Of a stretch of DNA of 64,000 nucleotides, positions 53,309 to 61,607 are shown one piece after another. Within the stretch, counting starts at the first letter, position 1. Each line of letters opens with the position of its first letter. The translations under genes and the position numbers were made by a program. This stretch comes from Lewinellaceae bacterium (lineage in GTDB: Bacteria; Bacteroidota; Bacteroidia; Chitinophagales; Saprospiraceae): assembly GCA_020636215.1 (NCBI GenBank), contig JACJYG010000009.1, positions 462,433 to 526,432 of the forward strand, read 5' to 3'. The notes under the pieces are model-generated. The model was not told the origin of the DNA. It searched no databases and was given only the letters and a program-made list of their open reading frames with translations.

Positions 53309-54251
53309 AAGCCCTCCCAATCTCCCAACAATAATGGATGCGCTCATTGCGAAAGTCATTGGGAATAGTCAGGCCGGTGATTTCCCGGATTTGCCGGCTA
53401 TCGATTTGCTCCGTTTCCAGTTTAAACCGCCGGTAATTCGTGGAAAAGAAGAGTAGTCCGCCCGGGTTCATTCGCTTCAGGCAAGCATTGATCAGTTCCG
53501 GATGGTCGCGCTGGGTATCGAGGATGTCGAGCATGCGTTTGGAATTGGAAAAGGTCGGCGGGTCGAGCACCACGATATCGAATTTTTCTCTGACGGGATG
53601 CAACAGCCATTCTTTCACATCGGCGCGGATGTACTCGTGCTGTGGCCCGGTAAAGCCGTTTAACTCCATATTGCGCCGCGCCCATTCCAGATAGGTATTC
53701 GACAGGTCGATGGTGGTAGTGGCGACAGCCCCTCCTGCCGCGGCATATACTGTGAAAGAGCCGGTGTAGGCGAAAAGGTTGAGCACCCGTTTTTTTGCTG
53801 CCTGCTCCCGCACCATTTGCCGGGTGATGCGATGGTCGAGGAAAAGCCCCGTATCCAGGTAATCGCTTAGATTGACGATGAATTGCAGGCCGTTTTCCTG
53901 CACGACGGCCTCTTTCTGTTGCTCGCCGTACTTTTCGTACTGCTGCGAGCCTCTCTGCGGTTCACGGATCTTAAAATAGATGTTCTCAGGAGGCAATTCC
54001 AGCACTTCCTGCATTACTTGCCGGCATCCGGCTCGCCAAAGCCGGTGCTCTTCTTCGCTAAGCGTATGGCGGCGCTTGTACTCGGCAACGTGCAGGTAGC
54101 CCTCATAACGGTCGATGGCCAGAGGAAATTCCGGAATATCGGCATCATAAATGCGGTAACAAGTGATGCCCTGGCGGCGCGCCCATTTTCCATGGTGCCG
54201 CGCCATTTTGCGTAAGCGGTTGGCAAATGTGGTAAAATCAGGGATGGGCAT
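53307..54251 (-). CDS. Class I SAM methyltransferase, RlmK/RlmI-like
   Basis: This 314-residue protein has RVLNLFAYTGSFTVYAAAGGA (SAM motif I), TIDLSNTYLEWARRNMELNG, EYIRADVKEWL and DIVVLDPPTFSNSKRM, the NPPY-like motif typical of rRNA m5C/m7G methyltransferases. It resembles the C-terminal (RlmK) half of RlmKL more than a full RlmI with PUA. Likely a 23S rRNA base methyltransferase; the exact site is not determinable here. Confidence 0.8.
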   Translation of the reverse strand: MPIPDFTTFANRLRKMARHHGKWARRQGITCYRIYDADIPEFPLAIDRYEGYLHVAEYKRRHTLSEEEHRLWRAGCRQVMQEVLELPPENIYFKIREPQRGSQQYEKYGEQQKEAVVQENGLQFIVNLSDYLDTGLFLDHRITRQMVREQAAKKRVLNLFAYTGSFTVYAAAGGAVATTTIDLSNTYLEWARRNMELNGFTGPQHEYIRADVKEWLLHPVREKFDIVVLDPPTFSNSKRMLDILDTQRDHPELINACLKRMNPGGLLFFSTNYRRFKLETEQIDSRQIREITGLTIPNDFRNERIHYCWEIGRA

Positions 54252-54345
54252 AGGGAAATGGCTGAATGGCTGAATGGTTAGATGGTTAGATGGTTATAAC
54301 ACTGCGTAACAAAATAATTTAGCCATATAACCATATGGCAATTTA

Positions 54346-55092
54346 TTATTCCCCCTGCTCACTGAGGCTATCAGCCATAGCCGCAAAGTCTTTAGCAAAA
54401 CGCTGCCGGTCTTCCTGTTTACAGGCCATTTGAAGGAAAATAAATTTCTCCGGGCGAATGAAAATTGCCTGCATAACCTGAATAGCATCTCCTGACGGCA
54501 GGTTGCCAACACTGGTTGCGAAAAAGGCCTGGCGACGGCGATCAACCAGGGGGCGTGGGAATTTAGCACTTTCCAGGTGAGCTGGCCAGAAGTCTGAAAG
54601 GTTGGGTTCAGAAAGAAATTGAGCACCCGATTGCTGTCGGATGCCTTCCAGAGTGGGCGCCTCCCTTTCCAAAGGTTCTATGCCGATAGTGACGACCGGA
54701 TATTGCATGGCTTTACCGGCATTGCCCTTTAATACCAGCCCACCCAGCATTTTGAAGGCGGGGGTCCGCTTGGAAAAGGTAGCTGTAAATTCAGTAATTG
54801 CCGGTAACTGGCTCTGGGGTAAAGCGGTCCATGTTCCTTTATCATAGTTGAACCCGAAGCCCCATTCGGCATTGGAAAAATCCAATTCCGAAATATCCGG
54901 TACCGTTGGCGCTTGTCCTGCCTGCTGGATGGCCTTGGCCGCCTCCGGAGAAATCTTGTCGGCAGTTTGAGGAGCCGCCGGTGTTTCCGCCGGGCTGCTG
55001 CTATTGTCTGATGGATTTTCCTTAGGCGTATCACTGTTACAGGAAAACAGGCCAATGGCCAATATGAGGCCGGCAAAATATTTCAGGCGCAT
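54346..55092 (-). CDS. Secreted lipoprotein of unknown function
   Basis: Signal MRLKYFAGLILAIGLFSCNSD with lipobox LFSC, then a Pro/Ser/Ala-rich linker (ENPSDNSSSPAETPAAPQTAD) and a mixed domain (ELDFSNAEWGFGFNYDKGTW, FKMLGGLVLKGNAGKAMQYP, SDFWPAHLESAKFPRPLVDR) ending FLQMACKQEDRQRFAKDFAAM. No family is recognised. 248 residues. Confidence 0.6.
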   Translation of the reverse strand: MRLKYFAGLILAIGLFSCNSDTPKENPSDNSSSPAETPAAPQTADKISPEAAKAIQQAGQAPTVPDISELDFSNAEWGFGFNYDKGTWTALPQSQLPAITEFTATFSKRTPAFKMLGGLVLKGNAGKAMQYPVVTIGIEPLEREAPTLEGIRQQSGAQFLSEPNLSDFWPAHLESAKFPRPLVDRRRQAFFATSVGNLPSGDAIQVMQAIFIRPEKFIFLQMACKQEDRQRFAKDFAAMADSLSEQGE

Positions 55093-55514
55093 TCTTTAAA
55101 GGTAGTTTGGTGAAATAAGGCCCAAAATAAGAAACTTAGGTGGAATTGCCCCTCTTTGACGGATCGGTTAAAAACATGGATCATCCCGAATTTTCGTAGA
55201 ATATCCCGGAAGATGCTCGGCTCCTGCCCATTCGGGCCGGGGCCGATACTACGCCTGATCGGCGGAGCCCGCCTGCTGTGCCGCAGGCCGGCAGGGATAC
55301 TAAGTTGATGCTATTGATGAGAGAAGCCGCCCATTAAAGTTCTTTTTGTTGTGGAGCCTCCTCATCCATAGTATCAACGGCCCGCAGGGCCAAAGTATCC
55401 TCAAAGCCCGTATGCGGGCTTTGAGGAGTATCCCCGCCTGCTGCCAGCGGCGGGCAGGAATAGAATCGCTGATTGGGGGCTCAAAATTCGGGATGACTCC
55501 TGTTTAACCATTTA
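55093..55514. other. GC-rich intergenic region with hairpins
   Basis: No gene. It contains a strong hairpin CCTCAAAGCCCG/CGGGCTTTGAGG with a 4-nt loop (55399-55410, 55415-55426) and REP-like GC-rich pieces (CCGCAGGCCGGCAGG, CCAGCGGCGGGC). Confidence 0.5.
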
Positions 55515-55678
55515 AGAACTTGTTTAAAATTCGTTTTTGGGAATGAAAAGGATTCATTTTTTGGTGAGACAAGGCTCTTTTTGAAGTGCATACCTGGAAG
55601 GTATGGACAAAAAAAGGAACGAAGTATCACCGAAAAAGGGGCATTTTCAACCCGAAGTATGAAATTTAAACAAGTTCT
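55515..55678. mobile_element. 164-bp MITE-like palindrome, copy 2
   Basis: Arms AGAACTTGTTTAAA at the left end and TTTAAACAAGTTCT at the right (55515 and 55678). It is homologous along its length to the reverse complement of 53145-53308. Ends just before the stop of the PDZ gene. Confidence 0.7.
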
Positions 55679-55686
55679 AAATTTAG

Positions 55687-57090
55687 TTACGCCCGATTTA
55701 GCAATACCAGTTGCTTGGCCACCAGCTTATCACCCTGGCGAATTGTCAGAGTGAGTGCGCCGGGAGTGACGCCACGCAGGTCCAGTTCTTCCTTGAAGTT
55801 GCCATCAAAGTTGTTGAGTTGGCGCTGAAGGACAACGCGGCCGCTGGCATCGGCCAGTTGGACAACCGTAGGCACTGCATCGGCCTGGAATTGAATGGTG
55901 ACGAAACTGAAAGCCGGATTGGGATAAGCATTATATTCAGCCAATTGGAGTTCATTGTCCGGAATTTCCAGGGCGGGAGCTTGTGGTTCCACCGGCTCCT
56001 CCACAATAACCTCTTCCTTCACCGGTTCTTCATTGGTGCAGATACGGAAGCGGGTATCCAACTGCATTTCCTGGCCATTGCGCAAGACGGTAAGCCTGAA
56101 CTCCTGTCCCGGCTCATGCTTGTCGCGTTCGGCAAGCAATTCGTCATTATCGTTGACGGCGACACCATCCATCGCCAGGATAATATCACCGCTTTCCATG
56201 CCAACTTCTTCCGCAGGGGTGTTGCCAATAATGCCTGTTACCTGCACGCCCCGGCCCACCGATGCTTTTCCACCCACATATACGCCGATAAAGACTTTGC
56301 AAGGATTCCGCTCATCGTTGAGCACCCAACGGGTATATTCCTTTTCTCCCAGTGTGACCTGTGCATTCATGGGCTGCTCAGCCCGAAGAAACTGTACCAA
56401 AACGGTTTCGCCCGGCTGAAATTTAGACAATACGCCGCGCAGGCCATAGTCGCCATTAGTAGCTTGCCCGCCGATGGCAGTCACTACATCGCCTTTTTGC
56501 AAACCGCCTGCCTCGGCGCCACTGCCAGCAACGACACCATTCAGTTTCACGCCAATGCCATTATCCGTCTGGCCTGGATAAACTCCCAGAAAAGCCTTGA
56601 CATCCTGCTCCGCACGCAGGCGGGAATTTTCGCCTTGGTGATGCCCCTCCGAATCGTTCCAGTTGAAATTAAAATTATAGTCCTTAAGATTATCATCGTG
56701 GATGATGATCTTCATGTTTTCCAACTCCCGGTTCATGTCTTGCATGTCCTTTTTCATGCCTTCCATTTCCGGGGCAGATTCCTTACCGCGGCGGAACAAA
56801 AAAATCGTTTCGCCATCTTCCGCCTTCGGCGCCTCCATTTGGGCTCCATCGGATAATACGTGGATCTCAACATTTCCATCGATATCTTCAAATTGGTTCA
56901 CGATGGATTTTACATCTTCTCCTTTCTGGATGCGCTTCTTGACCGTAGTCACGCTGCCGTCCTCATTTTCGATCTTCTGGATAATAACTACATCTCCATT
57001 CCCTGAACCACTGTTCTGAGCGTTTAGGACGGGCGCCGTCCAGCAAAGCAAGGCGAAAAGGCCCGCCAGTTGTAAGGTAAATTTCTTCAT
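55687..57090 (-). CDS. Secreted PDZ-domain protein with T9SS type A tail
   Basis: From ATG 57090 (MKKFTLQLAGLFALLCWTAP...NAQ, signal peptide) this is 467 residues. It has an acidic N-terminal region with GDVVIIQKIENEDGSVTTVKK, then two PDZ domains (ENSRLRAEQDVKAFLGVYPG...LQKGDVVTAIGGQATNGD and CKVFIGVYVGG...MESGDIILAMDGVAVNDND), a Pro/Glu linker (EEVIVEEPVEPQAPALEIPD) and a C-terminal T9SS type A sorting domain (YNAYPNPAFSFVTIQFQA...DLRGVTPGALTLTI). It is likely exported by T9SS and surface-bound, with PDZ domains binding a peptide tail. No protease domain is present. Confidence 0.8.
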   Translation of the reverse strand: MKKFTLQLAGLFALLCWTAPVLNAQNSGSGNGDVVIIQKIENEDGSVTTVKKRIQKGEDVKSIVNQFEDIDGNVEIHVLSDGAQMEAPKAEDGETIFLFRRGKESAPEMEGMKKDMQDMNRELENMKIIIHDDNLKDYNFNFNWNDSEGHHQGENSRLRAEQDVKAFLGVYPGQTDNGIGVKLNGVVAGSGAEAGGLQKGDVVTAIGGQATNGDYGLRGVLSKFQPGETVLVQFLRAEQPMNAQVTLGEKEYTRWVLNDERNPCKVFIGVYVGGKASVGRGVQVTGIIGNTPAEEVGMESGDIILAMDGVAVNDNDELLAERDKHEPGQEFRLTVLRNGQEMQLDTRFRICTNEEPVKEEVIVEEPVEPQAPALEIPDNELQLAEYNAYPNPAFSFVTIQFQADAVPTVVQLADASGRVVLQRQLNNFDGNFKEELDLRGVTPGALTLTIRQGDKLVAKQLVLLNRA

Positions 57091-57387
57091 AATAACAGAA
57101 TATTTTAAGTGATGTAATGGTAATGCTGTAGAAGTAAAGAGACACCGATGGCCCAAAGCTACTTCCCCCCAATGACGGTTTAGCCATCAAAAAGTTGCAA
57201 CTTTACGGAAAGGACAAAAGATATCAGCAAACGTTGCAGGAAAAACAAAAAGGAACCGACTTCCGCTATCTGGCGCACCTCCCGGTGAATATTTACAATA
57301 ACCCTAATTTTTGAAAGCCTGTTTGTTTTTCCGACTTTTGTGAAAGAAGGATTATGCTTTTCCACCAAGCTCTAAAACAGATCACCA
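57091..57387. other. Divergent intergenic region before xylB
   Basis: No gene is supported. The near-miss -7 box TAATTTTTG at about 57306 has one extra T relative to TAnnTTTG. It separates the PDZ gene from the xylBA operon. Confidence 0.4.
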
Positions 57388-58872
57388 GTGCTCCTACTAG
57401 GTTACGACATCGGCAGTTCCTCCATCAAAGCCGCTCTGGTCGAAGCAGGCGCCGGCCAGGCCATTGGAGTGGTGCAGCACCCGGAAACAGAAATGGAGAT
57501 CATCGCCCGGCAACCTGGCTGGGCGGAGCAGCACCCGGAGGTTTGGTGGGATAACCTCTGCCTGGCCACCAAAAAGCTGTTGCAACAACACCGGGTCGAT
57601 GTGGCGGAAATAAAAGGGATCGGTATCGCCTACCAAATGCATGGCCTGGTGTTGGTTGACAAAGAGCATCAGGTGTTGCGCCCTTCCATCATCTGGTGCG
57701 ATAGCCGTGCTGTTGAGATTGGTAATCAGGCTTTTGAAGCGATCGGTTCAAAACAATGCCTTACACATTTGCTCAATTCTCCCGGCAACTTCACTGCTTC
57801 CAAATTGAAGTGGGTCAAAGACAATGAACCGCAGGTGTATGAGCGTATTCATAAAGCGATGCTTCCGGGCGATTACATCGCCATGAAATTGACCGGTGAG
57901 ATTCGGACTACTACTTCCGGACTCTCTGAAGGCATCCTCTGGGATTTTCAAAAAGACGAATTGGCCAAACTGGTTTTGGAACACTACCAGATTGATTCGA
58001 ATCTCTTTCCGCCTGCCGTCCCCAGCTTCTCCTTTCAGGGAAAGCTTTCGGAAGAAGCTGCCAGGGCAACCGGGCTAAAAGCAGGAACTGCCGTCGGTTA
58101 CCGTGCCGGTGACCAACCAAATAATGCGCTATCCCTAAATGTGTTCCGGCCGGGCGAGGTGGCGGCCACCGGCGGTACTTCCGGCGTCGTTTACGGTATT
58201 GTCGATGAGCCCGTATACGACCCTCTGTCCAGAGTAAACGGCTTTGCCCATGTCAACCACGAAAAAGACAAACCCCGCATCGGCATTCTGCTTTGCATTA
58301 ATGGCGCGGGCATCCAATACGGTTGGGTAAAAAACCAGATGGCCCTCGAAGGGGCCCATTACAACGATATGGAACGCATCGCGGCATCGACGCCCATCGG
58401 CGCCGATGGGCTGCGCATAATCCCCTTCGGCAATGGTGCTGAACGGATGTTGGGCAACCTAAACCCCGGAGGCCAGGCCAACAACCTGCAATTCAACCGC
58501 CACAGCAGAGCCCATTTCTATCGGGCGAGCCTGGAAGGAATCGCATTCGCATTCGCCTATGGCATCGGTATCCTGAAAGAAATGGGCCTGGGGCTCGACA
58601 TTATCCGGGTGGGCAATGACAACCTGTTCCAGTCCAGGATTTTTTCAACCACCATCTCTTCCCTGGTTGACAGCCATATTGAAGTGATCTCCACCACGGG
58701 CGCCATCGGCGCGGCCAAAGCTGCCGGAGTGGCCATCGGCGCCTATGCTTCCATCGAGGAAGCAATGGGCAATAATGAAGTAGTTTTAACGTATGAACCC
58801 GCCAGCGACAACGGGGCTTATGGCCAGGCCTATCAGGCGTGGCTGGGCGACCTGAAAAAATTAATTCAATAA
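57388..58872 (+). CDS. xylB: Xylulokinase
   Basis: This 494-residue FGGY kinase starts at a GTG (VLLLGYDIGSSSIKAALVEA); an in-frame TAA lies 15 bases upstream and no ATG exists before it. Motifs: GYDIGSSSIK phosphate loop, GWAEQHPEVWWDN, GIAYQMHGLVLVD, WCDSRAVEIG, GEVAATGGTSGVVYG. It phosphorylates D-xylulose. Fifteen bases before xylA, so one operon for xylose use. No xylose transporter or regulator is in the window. Confidence 0.9.
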   Translation: MLLLGYDIGSSSIKAALVEAGAGQAIGVVQHPETEMEIIARQPGWAEQHPEVWWDNLCLATKKLLQQHRVDVAEIKGIGIAYQMHGLVLVDKEHQVLRPSIIWCDSRAVEIGNQAFEAIGSKQCLTHLLNSPGNFTASKLKWVKDNEPQVYERIHKAMLPGDYIAMKLTGEIRTTTSGLSEGILWDFQKDELAKLVLEHYQIDSNLFPPAVPSFSFQGKLSEEAARATGLKAGTAVGYRAGDQPNNALSLNVFRPGEVAATGGTSGVVYGIVDEPVYDPLSRVNGFAHVNHEKDKPRIGILLCINGAGIQYGWVKNQMALEGAHYNDMERIAASTPIGADGLRIIPFGNGAERMLGNLNPGGQANNLQFNRHSRAHFYRASLEGIAFAFAYGIGILKEMGLGLDIIRVGNDNLFQSRIFSTTISSLVDSHIEVISTTGAIGAAKAAGVAIGAYASIEEAMGNNEVVLTYEPASDNGAYGQAYQAWLGDLKKLIQ

Positions 58873-58887
58873 AATAAACCAGGAAGG

Positions 58888-60249
58888 ATGAGCTTTTCAC
58901 AAACCAGCAGCCCCCCCAACTCGGGTGTCCTTACCGGACGGAAAGAATACTTTAAAAATATCGGCCGAATTGCCTACGAAGGCCGGGAATCCAAAAACCC
59001 GCTGGCATTTAAATGGTACGACGAAAACAAAGTGGTCGGCGGCAAGGCCATGAAGGAATACCTGCGTTTCGCGGTAGCGTACTGGCATACCTTCTGTGGC
59101 GTCGGCGGAGACCCTTTCGGCGCCCCCACAAAAGCTTTCCCCTGGCTGGAAGCCAACGACCCTGTGCAACAGGCTCGTGATAAGATGGACGCCGCTTTCG
59201 AGTTTATTACCAAAATGGGCATCCCCTACTATTGTTTCCACGATTTTGATCTTATCCAGGAAGGCCCCACCCTGGCGGAAAGTGCAAAACGGCTGGAAAC
59301 GATTACCGATTATGCCCTGGAAAAACAGCAGGCTTCCGGAGTGAAGCTGCTCTGGGGAACAGCCAACCTCTTCTCTAATCCCCGCTATATGAACGGCGCC
59401 GCCACCAATCCCGATTTCGAGGTGGTGGCCTACGCCGGCGCTCAAGTGAAAAACGCCCTGGACGCCACGATCAAACTGGGTGGAGAGAACTACGTTTTCT
59501 GGGGCGGCCGCGAAGGCTACTTGTCCCTGCTCAATACCAATATGAAGAAAGAGGTGGAACACCTGGCGCGCTTCCTGCACATGGCCAAAGACTACGCCCG
59601 CCAGCAGGGCTTCAAAGGCGCCTTTTTCATCGAGCCCAAACCAGCCGAACCGAGCAAGCATCAATATGATTTCGACGCCGCCACCGTCATTGGCTTCCTG
59701 CGGGAATACGGCCTGATGGATGATTTCAAACTCAACCTGGAGGTCAACCATGCCACCCTGGCCCAACATTCTTTCCAACACGAGCTGCAGGTTGCCGCCG
59801 ACGCCGGCTTACTGGGCAGTATCGACGCCAACCGCGGTGACTACCAGAACGGATGGGACACCGACCAGTTTCCCAATAATGTATACGAACTGGTTGAAGC
59901 GATGCTGGTCATCCTGGAAGCCGGTGGATTCCAGGGCGGCGGCATCAACTTCGACGCCAAAACCCGGCGCAATTCCACCGACTTGGAGGATATCTTCTAC
60001 GCCCACATCGGCGGCATGGATGCCTTTGCCCGGGCCTTGCTGATAGCGCACGAAGTGCTGGAACAATCTCCTTACCAGCAATGGCGGCGGGAACGCTACA
60101 GTTCATTTGACACAACGCAAGGCAAGGCTTTCGAGGAAGGGCGGCTGAAGCTGGAAGGCCTGGCGGAAATAGCGCTGCAGAAGGGCGAGCCCCAACAGCG
60201 CAGCGGGCGGCAGGAATTGTATGAGAACCTGTTAAATCAATATCTTTAG
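58888..60249 (+). CDS. xylA: Xylose isomerase
   Basis: This 453-residue protein with GVGGDPFGAPTKAFPW, YYCFHDFDLIQEG (His active site), YVFWGGREGYLSLLNTNM, FFIEPKPAEPSKHQYDFDAATV, KLNLEVNHATLAQHSFQHEL and GSIDANRGDYQNGWDTDQFP. This is the full metal-binding set of the class II xylose isomerases (EKPA..KHQYD and NRGD). Converts D-xylose to D-xylulose, feeding xylB upstream. Cytosolic tetramer of TIM barrels. Confidence 0.94.
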   Translation: MSFSQTSSPPNSGVLTGRKEYFKNIGRIAYEGRESKNPLAFKWYDENKVVGGKAMKEYLRFAVAYWHTFCGVGGDPFGAPTKAFPWLEANDPVQQARDKMDAAFEFITKMGIPYYCFHDFDLIQEGPTLAESAKRLETITDYALEKQQASGVKLLWGTANLFSNPRYMNGAATNPDFEVVAYAGAQVKNALDATIKLGGENYVFWGGREGYLSLLNTNMKKEVEHLARFLHMAKDYARQQGFKGAFFIEPKPAEPSKHQYDFDAATVIGFLREYGLMDDFKLNLEVNHATLAQHSFQHELQVAADAGLLGSIDANRGDYQNGWDTDQFPNNVYELVEAMLVILEAGGFQGGGINFDAKTRRNSTDLEDIFYAHIGGMDAFARALLIAHEVLEQSPYQQWRRERYSSFDTTQGKAFEEGRLKLEGLAEIALQKGEPQQRSGRQELYENLLNQYL

Positions 60250-60258
60250 TTGGGCGGG

Positions 60259-60656
60259 CTAATGCTCGCCCCATGTTCTGGCCCCGCTGATATTCAGGAA
60301 ATGCTTATCGTAAGTCACAATAATACTGCCTGTTTCAATAGCGCAGGCGGCAATCCATATATCGTGGAAGGGAATTGGTTTACCTATTTCTTTTAAGCCC
60401 AAGGCTATGCTGGCGTAAACATGTGCCGTTTCATTAGTGGGATATTGAATGAAAACTCCTGGGAGTTTTAGAAAATTTTCCGGTAATGCAAGGTTTTCAC
60501 GCTCGCGGGCGCCATTTTTGAATCCAAATAATAGTTCTGCAAACACAAAAATGGGCACAAAGACCTCATTGGCCAACTCTATAGCCTCTTTTTAACGGCA
60601 TGGCCCCCTCTGGCCAGGGATGAGTAGGTATCAGTATCAAGTGTGATCTTTTTCAT
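60259..60656 (-). pseudogene. vapC: VapC-type PIN toxin, frameshifted
   Basis: The ATG at 60654-60656 starts MKKITLDTDTYSSLARGGHA (first PIN Asp in LDTDTYS) and is followed by VKKRL then a TAG. The reading resumes as EAIELANEVFVPIFVFAELLFG, then IPFHDIWIAACAIETGSIIVTYDKHFLNI, which carries the later acidic residues. A run of five A where six would restore VKKEAIELANEV explains the break. The antitoxin stop overlaps this start by ATGA. It is either a dead toxin or a homopolymer sequencing error. Confidence 0.8.
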
Positions 60657-60904
60657 TTCCACATTTCTTCGTCAATCCGATCAAAATCCTTGACCGCCTC
60701 ATTGAAGGCATCGAATTCTTTCTGCTCCCAAACCCCAAAAAACGCAGAAACATCCCGCTTAGGTTTGTCTTCATCTGAAAGGTTAAGCGCCTGGCGCAAC
60801 AATTTTTTCACTACCTTATTCTGGCTTAGGCCGGTAGCGGCAGCTATTTCTTCAATCGCTTTCACCAACTCGGCGTCCATGTTATGAATCGTTAGCGACT
60901 TCAT
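60653..60904 (-). CDS. vapB: VapB-like antitoxin
   Basis: This 83-residue protein has an N-terminal ribbon-helix-helix-like segment (KSLTIHNMDAELVKAIEEIAAATGLSQNKVVKKLL) and an acidic C-terminal tail (FEDFDRIDEEMW type) that would bind the toxin. Its TGA overlaps the vapC ATG. It would repress its own operon and neutralise VapC. Confidence 0.8.
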   Translation of the reverse strand: MKSLTIHNMDAELVKAIEEIAAATGLSQNKVVKKLLRQALNLSDEDKPKRDVSAFFGVWEQKEFDAFNEAVKDFDRIDEEMWK

Positions 60905-61013
60905 TTGCTTCGTTTTACTGGTAAAAACACACTATGAACCACTTTCGCTTCAAATGTGAACCAAAATTTCACATTTGATATTGGCTCCACGCCATAGCAA
61001 AGGATTTATTTGA

Positions 61014-61457
61014 TCACCTTACCTTATCCAATGCCCATCGATAGATCTCGTGATACATCAATGGATAAGCCTCTTCCACCGGCAACCATAAAAGCGTGTG
61101 GTCGTCTTCGATCTTCAGGGAAGAGTCGAATCCGATGGGCTTAACGAGAAAAAAGTGCCCGACTTTGTTAACGTACAGCTGGTTTCCAGGACTGTAGAAG
61201 TATTCAGCCGCCACGCCCAGGTAGGATTCGACTTCCACCAGCAAGCCCGTCTCTTCCGCCACTTCCCGGATAATCGCGGCCTCTTTTGTTTCTCCCGGGT
61301 CGATGCCGCCGCCGGCCAGGAAGTAATGGCCATTATCATTGCGCACCATGCCAGCCAGGCCCTGGTCATTAAAGAAAACGGCGTAACTTCCAGGGCGGGT
61401 ATAAAATGGCGTGTCGGGAGGGATGCTTCCGAATTGGAAGCGGAGGGATGTTTCCAT
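61014..61457 (-). CDS. NUDIX hydrolase
   Basis: This 147-residue protein has a Nudix box (GGGIDPGETKEAAIIREVAEETGLLVEVE) preceded by NDNGHYFLAGGGID. The Nudix pattern GX5EX7REUXEEXGU is intact. It hydrolyses a nucleoside diphosphate derivative; the substrate cannot be named. Cytosolic, no signal peptide. Confidence 0.9.
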   Translation of the reverse strand: METSLRFQFGSIPPDTPFYTRPGSYAVFFNDQGLAGMVRNDNGHYFLAGGGIDPGETKEAAIIREVAEETGLLVEVESYLGVAAEYFYSPGNQLYVNKVGHFFLVKPIGFDSSLKIEDDHTLLWLPVEEAYPLMYHEIYRWALDKVR

Positions 61458-61607
61458 GAATGGTTATGAATTTGATGTTTTGTCAAAAGGTTATCAGAAA
61501 CGGAAAAGTTCCAGGCATCTGCTAAAAAAGCCGGCATGAACCACTCATTGTTGTTTTTGTTTTTTTCTAAATTTAGAGCAGCCTATTTACCACCAAAATT
61601 GACCTTC

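Noticed and set aside
55711..56856. Plus-strand 381-aa open frame
   Set aside because: Antisense to the PDZ/T9SS gene.
58897..59781. Minus-strand 294-aa open frame
   Set aside because: Antisense to xylA.
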